This document shows, in pieces, positions 11,741 through 23,396 of a stretch of DNA of 64,000 nucleotides (position 1 is the first letter of the stretch; each line of letters starts with the position of its first letter). Under the pieces are notes generated by a model that ran no database searches, had not been told where the DNA came from, and saw nothing but the letters and a program-made list of their open reading frames with translations. This stretch comes from Tetrapyrgos nigripes. Taxonomy: Eukaryota > Basidiomycota > Agaricomycetes > Agaricales > Campanellaceae. The DNA lies in the NCBI GenBank assembly GCA_013368315.1, contig JAACJM010000252.1, forward strand, positions 1 through 64,000, written 5' to 3'. The position numbers and the translations under genes were made by a program.

Positions 11741-12575
11741 TGAGATTTTGATGCTGAGAAGAGCTGGGAGAGAGAGAAAATGCAGTGATTGTAGCCTTAG
11801 GAGGCATGATGAAAGCTGACAAAGAGATGTTTCATAGGGTAGATTAGAGTGTTCAAAAGAGATAGAAGAGATTGCTGGAAGAGGAGACATTGAGGTATGA
11901 CAGCATTGTGGTGCTATATGCAAAACTGTGGTCCAGACATGGTTGTTTGCCTACCACCTAGCTATAAAACTGGAGACAAACAAATGACATAGGTATATAC
12001 AGGTAAAATTGGAAGGAAGCACAGAAATAACTGGGGTGCCAATTAGACATAGCCACACATGGAAACACAGTGTAAAGAACTCGGCCTCATTCTTCAGCCT
12101 CGTAATGGATCTACAGCAGTCCTCAAGCTGCAAGCTCGTCCATATTGGGAGTGATTGACCCTGGGACCCAATGATGTACTTAACCAGTCATCAACACGCC
12201 TTCTGGAATCCCAGCATATCAGTTCTCCTCGTCTACTAGTGTATACCTAATCCAAATCAGGCATTCACTCGCAAAAAATAACCAGAGGAGAATTTGAGGG
12301 GCGTGGAAATGTTTCCAGAGTCATTGGAGTTGGGACTGGAAACTGGAAGAGAAATCTAAGAGATCAGTGGTAGTGGATAGAAATATAGAAGTACAAAAGC
12401 CGGAAAGCAGAGCAAAACCATGGCAGAAAATAGAAAGACGAAGATTGGGGGGCAGGAAAAGAAGACAAAGGGGGATGGAGACCTTGGGGAAACCAGATAA
12501 GAAACAGCCAACAAGGCGAAGGAAAGGAAAAGAAGAAATCCAATTGGACAGATACGAAATTTTTAAAAAAACACT

Positions 12576-13646
12576 AACAGCACTAGTGATGTGCGGGCCT
12601 GGGCTTGGGCCTGAGCCAGGGCTTTTCTCACAAAAATGTAGATTGAGTGTAGTATATGCTATCTATGAAGTATGTACACAAAATTAATGTGCATTACACT
12701 AGAATGTTCTCCCATTATCACCCTCTAACTGCCATATCTTTAAATAGGTCTTATCCTTCAAGAATTCCTGCCACTGCTCAATGATCTCTAGCTCCTATAC
12801 TATATCTTCCTCCTCCATGTACTCATTTTTTGATGTAGCGCGTTCCTGATTCGTTCAATTCGCGAGTCACGCGTCACGAACCCCTCAGAATTCGCGAAAT
12901 AAATCGTCGAGTTCGCGTCAAGGAGGCCTAGACGTGACTTCCCCGCCAGAATGAGTCCAAAAACGGCAAATTTTCCCTAGAAATTCGCGAAAATTCGCGT
13001 AAAAACCGACAGTCATGGCTCACATTCCCGATTTCACGGCAAAAATATTTGCGAGGCCATGTCACTGTCACGGTGCCCTCGCGAATTGAAAGAAATGGGA
13101 CAGTAAATCAATTCCCATTTGATGAGGCATTTGAGGAATTGTAAGGTGTACTCAAGAAACTAGACTATATGATACACCCTGCTAACAATGCAGAGAACCA
13201 AGCAACCCTGCTTTGAGAGAAGAATGAAGTCAGTACTTAGCTCTTTGATCCCTGAAGAGAAAGAGAAAATGCACATGTACATGTAAACAAAAATTCTGAG
13301 TACTTAACGGCGAGACAGAACCCTTACAGTAAGTACCGGCACTTACGGCAATCCATGCATCGGATCATCTGGCTATCTGCCGGATGCGGATTGGGCCTCG
13401 AGCAACCTGCCATCCGAGTGGATTGCATCCGAATCTGACCAAATCCGATCCATTAGGAGCCCTACATGTAGTTGAAGAATGACGGCTGTTACAGCTAGTA
13501 CAGGTCAAAGTGCGCCACACGACTGCCAGGAAGTCCCAAGCCCGGGGCCGGCCCTGCGTCGGGCTTGGGCTTGGCTCGGGCTTTTCGGGCCTGGTCTGGG
13601 CGGGCCTAGGGCTCAGGCCCTAGGCCCGCACATCACTAAACAGCAC
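12576..13646. mobile_element. Non-autonomous hAT-type transposon (1,055 bp) with perfect 8-bp target duplications
   Basis: The element spans 12,584-13,638 and is bounded by direct repeats AACAGCAC at 12,576-12,583 and 13,639-13,646. Its ends are inverted: the left end reads TAGTGATGTGCGGGCCT and the right end is its complement. Beyond this both ends continue as GC-rich, partly inverted sequence (GGGCCTGGGCTTGGGCCTGAG-like). An 8-bp target duplication and a TAGNG-type terminus are hallmarks of the hAT superfamily. There is no transposase frame inside, so it would depend on an enzyme supplied in trans. A second MITE is nested at about 12,837-13,105. Confidence 0.9.
12837..13105. mobile_element. 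MITE copy 1 (CAATTCGCGAG terminal repeats), nested in the hAT element
   Basis: The left arm contains TTCGTTCAATTCGCGAGTCA near 12,852-12,871. The right arm contains CTCGCGAATTGAAAG, then AAATGGGACAGTA, ending at 13,105. Read inwards, the right arm gives TACTGTCCCATTTC then TTTCAATTCGCGAG. The interior has further GCGAA/TTCGC words. A second copy lies at 62,586-62,828 with the same arms and interior blocks (TTTGCGAGG/TTTGTGAGG near the right end, CATGTCAC-GTCA-GGTGCCCTCG-like). Termini next to TA suggest a Tc1/mariner-type MITE, but this copy's left end is degraded and the TA duplication is an inference. Confidence 0.75.
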
Positions 13647-16600
13647 CCAGAGTAGCCCTCAGAATATTTGATACAACTGCGCAATACCTTCTCAATGTCC
13701 TCTATTGAGCTGATACACCATGCCTATAGAAGCCCTTACTAAAATGTACTCAAAGGCTATTCTCATTGTGGCCCTGGAAACATCCAAAGAGGAGAACAGG
13801 TCTGCGGTTCGCATGTCTATTTCGCAATTCATCAGATTTGCGTCTTATAGTTTCCAGAGAGAGGAATCAGACAGATACACAACTTCTTACGAAACAAGAG
13901 GGACAAGTCGAGCTAGCAACGATTATCCGTAGGTGATATTGCTATCTGCGCCTGTGAGGGCATCGTAATCTCATGACATATGAAGTATGTTTCTGTGTGG
14001 GTTTACGACCACTGAGGAGACACGCGTTGCCAGTGCCAAATCAGCTCTATAGTGTACACATCAGGACCACCACCATCACCACATACATACATACATTCGG
14101 TCTCATAAAATAGACTTAACATTGAGGTAATCCAGTAGACCGGAGACTGTAGGGGTGGGCACAGACATACACCTAAAGGTTGGGGAGACCTAGCCAACAA
14201 CTCAATGACCCAGAATCACTAATCCAGGCTTGACTTCATAATCTCATTATGAGGTAGGGTTGACTTTGTAACCAGCAATCGCAATCGTCAGGTAAGAGAA
14301 GGTAAAGCCAAAGAGGAAGATGGCGACAAAGACAGACACAACCACAATGGTTGGCGGTAGCAGCAGCGTAGCTGTAAAGTGGTAAAAGAAGCTGAACTCG
14401 GTGAGCCGTGTCTACGAGAGGAGAGGAATGTTGACGAGGGATATCCAAAGGTTTGAAGGCTCGGGAAGTATATATCGAAAAAGCTGGGATTGATGCTCCT
14501 CAAAAGACAGAAATGGTTGAGTATGTGTATTGGTGTGCTCCTCTATTAAAGCTGGGCTGCGTAGACTTACGACGGTATACTAGTAGGTCTGGGTAAAGAT
14601 CATTGATTTGGTGTTGGAGCTCCAGACGCCAACGAAGAAGATGGGTTCTGAAATGAGGACGTGAATGACAACGGAAAAGGTCGATGTAAATGAGTATTCA
14701 AGGATGGTTTCCACCACGCCAAACAAGACTCAGACAGGACTTGGACAGTACAGATACGTATGTATCCCAAGGTTTCAGTGGACAGGCATCTCTACTGCCT
14801 GCATGCCTCTCGCTATCATCATCGTCATCTTTCTTTCTCTCTCCATCATGACAGCCCAAAAGTTCCCCTCAGGAATGTATAATTTTGGGAGCGAAGCAAA
14901 TTGCTGAAAATTTCAACGCTGACACCGGCTTTTACGTGATAATGACCTGGACTGGACCAGGGGTGTGTACTGGCTGTTGAGATGGGAGGTGAATGGAAGG
15001 TAGTGCAAGTGGGGATATAGGATGAGACAAACAGGGGACTCAGACTCGGACTCATGGATATGCAGTCGTGCGGTCATACGGTCGTGGACTAAAGACGTGG
15101 ACTGGAAGGAATAGCCATGGACAAGAAATAGAGAGGTAGAGATGGGTTTGGGGTTCTGGGATGCGCTGGAGCCTGGCAACACCACCAAACTGACAAAGTT
15201 GACGTACATCATAGTTGTAAGCGAAGGTGCTTCAGTTGAGGTGATGCCTTCAGCTCTACGTCTTCTGAACAAAGAACCACACGAAGGATGCCTCGTCGTG
15301 ACAAGGACTGAGACTCTGACTCCCAGCTCAACAATGTGGGCTCAATCCGTGTGAGGGAAAAGACGAGACTGTTTGGACTCTGAAGTGTCAAGAGCGTAAT
15401 TTGGAACTGGTACAGAGAAGCCTGAAAGTGATAAGAGTTGGCGTTGGAGTTTCCACTATATGCGTATGCCAGATTACACCAACCACTGCAACGGTGCATG
15501 AAGAAACAGCGTTGGAAAACCATATGAAAAGAGAATAAAGAACAAACACGCCTATCCATTACAACGCCTATCTCCCTGCTCTACCTGGTTCAAACCATTC
15601 TCCAAGTCCTGAGTGCAGCATGTTCTGACTTTGTGAGTCGGAAGTCGCTCCTCCCGACTGACTAAGAGCCATATTGGAACACGTACAGTGAAGGTGTTTC
15701 ATGAGTAGAAGTAGGGTTTTCTCATTACGGTGGTCATAGAGAGGTTCATTTGGAAGAGATTTCAAGTAGGATGCCTCGTCTTTGATGATGATGACGGCGA
15801 AGAAGAAAGTACGCTTTACGCACACGTGACTGCCAAAATCTCTTACCGTCAACGCCTAGAATGCAACGACCAACAGCCCTAACAACAAGATGTCGAAGCT
15901 TAGAACGAGTATTCCATCCAGTCTTTTATGCTCGACTTTAGCCTCCTCTATGTCTGCCCAGTCATCGCATATGGACGTCCGCATTCACGTTCCTCCGATG
16001 TGTTTGCGAGGAGCTCAAGTCAGGCGGGTACCACGAATTAGTTTGAGATTGGAAATGGCGTGATGATCGAGTCGTTTGGATTTGAGGTTGAAGTCGGACG
16101 ATTGAGAGGGGAAGGTGAGTTTGTCTGTGACAATATAGACAAATAACTGAGACAGTGACATCGTTCTAGGTCTGACTGTCCAGACTAATACTTAACTGAT
16201 ACAGTGACTCTCACCGTCCCTCCTCCCCCCAACTACAACTGCACGTCCACGTGTTTTCCTCTTCCCCCTCCCATACACCCAGGATCCATCAAGTGCCATC
16301 CAACATCCTCATCTTTCCTCGACGAAACCATGTCCCCCCACGTTTCCCCATGCCGGACCCAACACCCCTTTTCCATTCACGCTCCCGCCCCTTATTCCTT
16401 TTCCTCCATTACCCTCTCTCTGTCCATTGACGACCGGTATACGTGTCAATGAACGTGGTACATCATCTGCAAGTCCCAGACTCACCCGGCTGTCAGTTTC
16501 GGATGCTGGATGACGGATCTGATGTGCGAGGTGTGGATATCCAGGTTTTTCTTGGGTTAATGGGTCAACATTCGGGACGGGACGACTCAGTTCGCAGATG

Positions 16601-17095
16601 CCATGAGCGGTCCAGTTTTCGACGAGGCGTACGTTCGTCTCAGGGTGTGGTTTCGGTGGGTTGGAGGACAATATGCTGCTGAATGCTTACGGAGCATGCT
16701 GTACTTATTCTCGGCCCTGTTACACTACGATGGGGATCCACCTATGCCATTCCGGACGGATAGAACATATACGAACACGGGTAATCGAATATACCAACTA
16801 TATATCTATTACTTATATCAGTACCCTTGAGGCTGTTTTGCAGACTCGAAGTACTCTAAGCGAGCAAATCTTTGGGGGGAACAGGGATTCACGAGTTACG
16901 TGGATTCGGACTATGCGAGCTCTGCTCTTCGTCCATCATTTATCATCTCTACCATTTCCCAGTCTCATGAGTCCTGTATGTTTCTGACGCAGGCTCAAAC
17001 TCCCAAGAATCAGAATAAACCGCCGAGGCGTGTCATCTCGCATTGCTTGTGACAACTGTCAGTGCCATCGTCGCAATTCATCTCAACATTGTAAA
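13647..17095. other. Interval with possible membrane-protein relics, no firm gene
   Basis: On the minus strand between about 14,220 and 15,600 several hydrophobic segments can be read. One at 14,230-14,400 is a roughly 30-residue stretch rich in Val/Ala/Ile/Leu/Phe. Around 15,100-15,220 a segment includes NFVSLVV or, in another frame, LYLSI. They are broken by stops and have no consistent splice pattern that I could complete. A decayed multi-pass membrane protein gene is possible but weak. The plus-strand frame at 13,720-13,932 is unsupported. Sequence between 16,200 and 17,090 may hold the lost 5' part of the carboxylesterase relic, but I cannot show it. Confidence 0.25.
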
Positions 17096-17099
17096 CGTC

Positions 17100-18089
17100 C
17101 AGTCGACACCGTTCAAATCGAAATCGCCCAAGCGATTACTAGAGAACTCGAGGATTGTCTTTTTTTGAAGTAAGCTATATCCTCTGAGTCATCGTTTACT
17201 TATGTGTATTTCTGACGGATAGCCTGCACTGATAGTGTATTTGTTCCTGGTTCGCAGTTCAATGAATCTGAAGCAAGTGGGCCGAAAGAGAGCCTTCCGG
17301 TTATTGTTTGGATCCACGGTGGGGGGCATGTCATGTTCTCTTTTTTCTTTCATCGCACTACTTATATTGAGTCTCCTGTTCAATTCAATTTGACCGACTT
17401 GATCCGTCCGATCTACTCGTACTCTCGCAGCTATCACCTAGGCAGCGCCTCCCGTGCTGGCTTCGCCACAGGTGGCTACGACGGTGAAGATATTCTTCAA
17501 ATAGATGCTGGTCGAGAGGCTATTGTTGTAGGTATTGAATATCGTCTCGGCTTATTTGGATTTTTGGCGGGCAGCAAGTTGAAGGAACAGGGAGATTTGA
17601 ATGTTGGGTTGCGTGAGTGTTACTTCAGTATGACCAGTAATGGAGGAGGAGGTACTTGACCGCGTATGGCACTTTGCGTTGCAGTGGGTTCGAGAGCATG
17701 TAAGTCCAGATTCTTTGGACGTTTTGGTCCACATTGGCGTAAGTATTCTAATGTTTTGCATCATGTTAGATCTCCAAGTTCGCTGGCGATCCATCGCGTG
17801 TGGTCATCGGGGGAGAATCTGCTGGTGTGCTGCATTCCTTCAATCCTTCAATCCTTCAATCTTCCTTCTCTTGAATAATGTTTTTCGTGGCAACTTTTCA
17901 ACTCATCTACCATCGACTTGGCAATCTTACGTCACTCTCATCATTTAACTCGATTTCGAAGGTGCTGGATCCATACTTAATCATCTCACTGCAAACGATG
18001 GACAAACTAGTCCTCCATTGTTCCACGGCGCTATGCCGAATTCTATGTATCTTCCTCTGATTTATCCCTATAATGATACGATGCCTGAG
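17100..18089 (+). pseudogene. Relic of a type-B carboxylesterase / lipase gene
   Basis: Type-B carboxylesterases are alpha/beta hydrolases, often secreted in fungi. Readable exons in order: one ending at 17,169 with EDCLFL; 17,236-17,325 (VFVPGSQFN, then PVIVWIHGGG, the oxyanion-hole motif); 17,431-17,612 (YDGEDIL, VVGIEYRLGLFGFLAGS, QGDLNVGL); about 17,653-17,699 (FALQWVREH); 17,770-17,824 (ISKFAGDPSRVVIGGESAG, with nucleophile Ser in GESAG); and 17,962-18,089 (GSILNHL, LFHGAMPNS). The intron after HGGG begins with GC instead of GT (17,326). The segment at 17,613-17,652 cannot be spliced normally (only ~25 nt) and leaves extra residues. After 18,089 the C-terminal half, including the Glu/His triad members, is missing, and a dispersed repeat begins 240 bp later. 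Family certain, pseudogene status well supported. Confidence 0.8.
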
Positions 18090-18331
18090 GTGAGTTATTG
18101 ATTTACTGTAGGGATGCCTTTGGTGTTTACTTGCAGATACGATAGACTATCTACTCTCTGGCCGCGCAAAAAACGAAGTAAGTCCAGGACAATAATTGGT
18201 TCAGGGAGCGATATCGAGATTAAACTTACTACCATCATGTCCCCACCTCCAGCCTCTCAGATGCTCCGAATACGCTGACCTGCCTGCGTGGAACAGATAT
18301 ACTGTTCGTCCTATTCCCTGCAACCCATCCA

Positions 18332-19372
18332 ACCATCTGTCGGCCATGCTTCAATTATATATAATGCTACGACACGATGCCCTCCCACCACGCTTCCACC
18401 TTACGCTCGTTCTGGATGCTTTTGACCTCTTGTGCCCAAGAAGATGTCAAACGCCAACAACGAGACGGATGAAGCAACAAGGTTCTCGACAGTCTGGGGT
18501 GCTTTGACGTCCTGCATTAAATTTGACGAGGTGTGCGGCATAGTCTCATTTCAAGTTTGACCTGCTAATAAAGGTGTTGCCCTCTCTTCTTTGTAGACGA
18601 GTCCTTGTGGGTATACTTATCTTGTCAATATGTGCAGTCTCGGTTTTAGTCTCGGTTTTTCAACTTTCGTCGTGGTGGTCTCAGTTGTCGTACCAGCAGT
18701 GGCAGCTCGTTGCAAAGCCGGAAGTATCTTTTCTGAAACGATGCAGGGCTGGTAAGAGGCAGAGGGGAGAATAAATGAGGAGGAAGAGATCGGAATTCGG
18801 GCTCTGGGCACCGTGCTACGCTGGGAGAGATGCCAAAGGCTTCAACGAGCATGATGTCATAGGTGTCTTGAGACGGTGATGTATTTAATTTCAAAGGTCG
18901 GACAAATGTGCATTTTGTATTTGACCACTAGATCGTAAACTCAGAAGAGAATGTTACTCACAAAGATCTACGAAATTGAAAAAGAGATTACTTGACAACT
19001 GTGGTATCCTGTGAATAGGGGCTACCAGCTGGATTACTCATGCCGCGCAGCGCACAAAACAATTTATGAGTTCTCTTATTTTCTTTTTCTTTCTTTCCTC
19101 TCGCAGATTTTTCTGGATGAAATACCGTGCATAAACCTAGCTGTGATGTACTCTGTCGTCAGGTGAGACGACAACTGTCGAGCACTGTCGAGCACAGCTT
19201 CGTTCCTTACGAGGCTCACTGTCTGATGACTAGCTCCTTGTGGTTGAAGATGAGGTCAGAGAGGATGATTAGACTTGTGAGGACGTTCAGCAGAGGTTGT
19301 ACAGGATGGTCCTATAGATGGGTAACCTTGAGCATGAATTCAATGTTGATTCAATGAGCTTCTTCAATAGAG
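18332..19372. repeat. Dispersed ~1 kb repeat, copy 2 (partner at 2,441-3,378)
   Basis: Collinear with copy 1 over its whole length and in the same orientation, with scattered substitutions and indels. For example, this copy lacks about 20 bases near 18,610 and has an extra ~10 bases near 19,345. It lies immediately 3' of the carboxylesterase relic, whereas copy 1 lies about 1 kb from the ABCF relic on the other side. No coding frame is shared between the copies. Confidence 0.75.
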
Positions 19373-19488
19373 GGACTGGTAGATCGGTACAGCTCGATTG
19401 CCGATGTGGCTGTGTTTGAGGTACCCGGCGGCTTTCCGCCGTCGAGTTACGGTGCAGTACTAGGCAACACTATATCTGTGACTGCAAG

Positions 19489-19503
19489 AGGGGGGGGGGG
19501 GGG
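19489..19503. repeat. Poly-G tract
   Basis: An uninterrupted run of about 14 guanines lies between the dispersed repeat and the minisatellite. It is a likely slippage and assembly-error site. Confidence 0.9.
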
Positions 19504-19562
19504 GCTGCACTATAATAGTACTAATGAAAAACTGACATGGGCGGGTACATATCCTAAGCAGC

Positions 19563-20000
19563 TGACGCGTTTACATGACACGTCCTTTCAAGCCGTGAAC
19601 GTGTTTACGTGACACGTGACACGCCGTGAACGCGTACACATGACAAGTCCTCTCAAGCCGTGAACGCATACACATGGCACGTCCTCTCAAGCCTTGAACG
19701 CGTTTATGTACACATGACAAGTCCTTTCAAGCCTTGAACGCGTTTATGTGACACGCCGTGAACGCGTACACATGACACGTCCTCTCAAGCCGTGAATACG
19801 TTTATGTGACATGCCGTGAACACATACACATGACACGTCCTCTCAAGCCATGAACATGTACATATGACATTATGTTTTTGGATCATGGACGCGTACACCC
19901 AGCGCGTCTTTCCAAGCCATAAATGCGTATGGATGACAACTATTTTTCAGGCCATGAACATGTAGGATGTAGGTACGTCTCTTTTCAGGCCGCAGACATA
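19563..20000. repeat. Minisatellite of alternating ~34-bp and ~24-bp units
   Basis: Around a dozen imperfect units begin with CCGTGAACGCG and continue with TACACATGACACGTCCTCTC then AAG (about 34 bp), or in a short form TTTATGTGACACG (about 24 bp). Units are most regular at 19,600-19,860 and decay towards 20,000. The array sits 150-650 bp upstream of the MULE-like transposase start. It could be the subterminal repeat region of that transposon, or independent. Confidence 0.85.
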
Positions 20001-20220
20001 CGTATGCATTGTATTTGGATATTCTACAGGCAGTACAGGCAGGCTGGTGAACCTATACTTGTATGACTTTTATTTTTTCAAGCCATGTTTATGTATTTCT
20101 TTCAAGTTTTTCTCAAGTATAGAGATGTTTTTGAAACTTTGAATAATGAGATATAAAATGAGCTGTAAATACTGGGCAGGCTTCTTGACTCCCCAGTCTT
20201 ATTTCCACTTGTCCTTAACA

Positions 20221-23200
20221 ATGCTTTCTCTCTCAGAACTTCTGAATCCTTCCCCTGGTCTTTCTTCATCTCCTCTTGCTCTTTCAGTGGAATACAATGT
20301 TCCTCTGAATCGTCAAACCACTCTGGCCAAATTGTACCATTATGGAAAAGGTACTTTATTGGAGTATCCAGAAACTGGCTTCAATGAGAAGGAGCTGGTT
20401 GGGCACTTATTTGAAATGGATCCCAATAATTGGCAAAGTCCTATTAAAAATGTGGTTTATTCTCATGGATATCCACAGGGCCAGGCCATAGCAAAAAAAG
20501 TGCTTTTGAAGGATTTTGAAGAGGTTATCTGTGTTAAATCATTCTCAACCTGTGAGCCACATGTCTGAAATGTTTATTCTGACACTTTGGAGATCTTATG
20601 CTATTGATATACAGGTCAGGGTGTGAAGATATGCCCCTACCTCAATGCTGAAGGCTGTAATCATACTGTTGCTACAAGAGAAACTCTAAAGGCACAGATT
20701 CAACATCAGCATAGTCAAGCCTCCTCTAGCCCACTTAGAGATGTCTTTGAGAAGACTTTGGCATATTGGGCCTCAGTTAGAGACCATGGCTGTATGGCTA
20801 GACTTCAGCAACATACCTCTTATTCTGGTGCTGAGAAAGCAGAATGGGATTTGGTCCACACTAGTCCTACAAAGGCCAAAAGAGGGCAAACTGGCAAACA
20901 AACTTGTCAAGGCAGAATTTTGTTGAAATATACAGGATCAGGGGAGCCTTATCTTTGGTGAGTAATTCAAGTTCATAGTAACATTTTCCCAAGAGATTTT
21001 GATTCAACAACTGTAATTAGCTGTGAACACTATGATGTCTCTCACTCTAGAAATCATTTGGTGGATTTTACAATAGCAAGAGGAGCAGTTCACCATAGCT
21101 ATCTCTTAGCTCTTGTTCAGAATGATGTGGAAGCTATTTCTCATTTTGAACAGGAAGCTTTGAGTCTAGGTTATGGACCTCTTTCTTCCTGTTCAAATGT
21201 TCAAAATTTTGGAAGTAAAACAGTATGCTGTGGTAAGCTGTCATCAGTGGTTTATTTTTCTACTAAGCAACTGATAATTATTTTTCAGGATTTCAACATC
21301 GTTCTCAGGCAGGAACCATGCTTTTGACAGAACTAGTCAATCTCTCTTGCAATTGCAAATTCAGAGTCTATGAGCCAGTTCCTGAATCTAGACATGCTTG
21401 TCCAAGGGTGCTCATTGTTTGCTCTGGAGTTCATACACACCCAATTCCCATGCCTGATAGAACTCCTGCTAGCATGAGAGATGAGGTTTTTGAACTATTG
21501 GGCTCCTTTGGCACTGAGCTTGCTGGATTAACTCCCAGGAGATTATTCAGACATCCCCTGGCACAATCCTTCCTATACCAAAAACTTCCTTTTATAAAAC
21601 CTGGGGCTGCTACTTTTGCAGACCTTCATCCCTCTTTGGCCAATGCAGAACATATCAGAGCCTATATCAAGCAAGCTCAGAAAAAGTCTTTTCCTGAAGG
21701 AACAGGATGGAATGGTAAGTTATATCCTCAACCTCAACCTCAACTAATTAACATATGTTTCAGGTTTGCTCCATCTTAAGAAAGTTCAAGATTCTACACT
21801 TCCTCAGCATGAGCATTATATCAGAGTTGTTGAAGAGATTACTCTTTCATCTGGTGATACTGAGGACATAGCAGATCAATCATTCTCTCCCAATTCCAAG
21901 GATCCTTTCAGAATTGCAGTATGCATGACTCCAGCTCAAAGCAGGCTTATTCTGGAGGTACCTTACCTTCAAAGTGATATATCTTTCAAAAGGGTAGCTG
22001 GATATTTGGAATTTGAACTATTGGGTAGAAGACATGATGGCAAATGTGAGTACTCTATATATGGTTTTTGAAATTACAATACTTACTCTAAACCAGGCTT
22101 AGTATATGCCAGAGCCCTGATGAATAGAGAGTCAGCAGAAGCTCATTGTTTGCTCTTTGAAAAGATTCATCAAATAATAAAACAAGATACTGGAAAATAT
22201 CTCAGATTCAGACATCTTCATTCCAAGAGTGCTTTGGAATCAGATATGGTTGGAATTATTCTTTGGACTCTTGACCAAGGAGGAGGTCAAGCTAAAGGTG
22301 AGAGAATTGTTCATTCTTACCAAATATAATTCTGATATACTTAGGATTGGGCTTATATCTTTGCAAAGTGGCTGCAGAGCTACCTCCAGATTCATATGAC
22401 CTATATGACAGAAACAGAAAATTGCAAGATCTTGGGCCTTATGAGCATTTGCATAGGCTAGTCAGACTTTGCATAACTCATATACATAGGAACATTGATT
22501 CCTCCTCAGTCAATGAGGCTGTCAAAACCCAGATGAGAAGTCTCATCTGCATTCAGCATCCTAATTGGGATCAAACTATCAATTTCATCAATGTGAATGG
22601 TGGTAAGGCTGGTCAAGGTGAGCATTGAATAGGTTTTGATTTATAATGGTTATACTGACTATCAATTTATCTAAGACTGGGTCCAGGATAAGATCAGGAG
22701 CAAATTTGCATTTGAAGCTATGTGCTGGGCAAAAAGTCTTATACCTATGACTGCTTGGCTTGCTGGTGATTCCACTACAAATCCAGTTGAAAGTGCACAT
22801 AGGGATGTATATAGGGAGGGCATTCAATGCTCTGTTGTTGAAGGAGTAACCAAATCACAGGCTTATGATATCAGGAAGGTCATGGAGATAGATGTAAGAT
22901 TTCCTCTTTTTTTGTATATAACTTTACTGAGAAGTTCCAAGGTTTATGAACATACAAGAATCAGATCCAATCCTAGCAATATAATATTTAACAGTGTACA
23001 CAGGAGCAGAAACAGAAAGTGTGAGAATTTCCAAACAATCTCAAGAGGAGTTTCTGTTAACATCATTTTTATAGCTCTCTCTCATGAAGTCAAGCTGAAA
23101 AGACAGGATGATAAAATTTTAAAGCAGAACTTGAATCTTGAAAAGTCCCTGGCAAAGCTCAAGAACACCCAGAACAGACTACAAAGGGCACAAAGTCCTG

Positions 23201-23325
23201 AACAGCTTAGACATGCCCAAGCCGCTGTTGCAAAAGCACAAAAGGAATATAAGAAAACCTTGGCAGCTAGTCAAGAATTAGCTTTATCTACTTCTGGATC
23301 TGGATCAGTTTTTATTAAATTTTAA
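20221..23325 (+). CDS. MULE-like transposase (C2H2-type finger, CxC...HTHP finger, DDE core)
   Basis: Cut-and-paste transposase of a family very common in Agaricomycetes. The product has about 900 residues from at least nine exons, joined by GT-AG introns that keep phase (for example donors at 20,958, 21,232, 21,715, 22,046, 22,297 and 22,617). Order: N-terminal C2H2-like finger (CPYLNAEGC, then QIQHQH, ~20,630-20,710); a CEHYDVSHSRNHLVDF segment across 21,021-21,070; a WRKY/GCM1-like finger (CNCKF, then HTHP at ~21,432); DDE core with Asp in SDISFKR (21,976), Asp in LDQGGGQAKG (22,273) and Glu in NPVESAH (22,789); and a basic coiled-coil tail ending in FIKF. ATG 20,221 is chosen over 20,146 because the family usually starts near such a segment; the first intron (from about 20,523) is less certain. 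No disabling mutation seen. Confidence 0.82.
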
Positions 23326-23396
23326 ATAAAAGTTTCCATATTAATGCCCAAAACTTTCAGAATCAATTTACAAAAAAAAAAAAAAAAGAAGAGAAA

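Noticed and set aside
12367..12687. 106-codon basic frame
   Set aside because: Its last third runs across the left end of the hAT element, and the rest is low-complexity Lys/Arg.
15580..15600. B-box-like GGTTCAAACC
   Set aside because: No matching cloverleaf around it on either strand.
14003..15860. Full membrane-protein gene on the minus strand
   Set aside because: Hydrophobic pieces are visible but frames break too often and splice sites do not join them; kept only as a low-confidence note.
19563..20000. CRISPR-like array
   Set aside because: Units are contiguous and diverged without unique spacers of constant length; a minisatellite in a eukaryotic genome.
23371..23385. Poly-A run as evidence for a retroposed gene
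   Set aside because: The neighbouring genes keep their introns, so they are not processed copies; the run is simply at the convergent gene ends.
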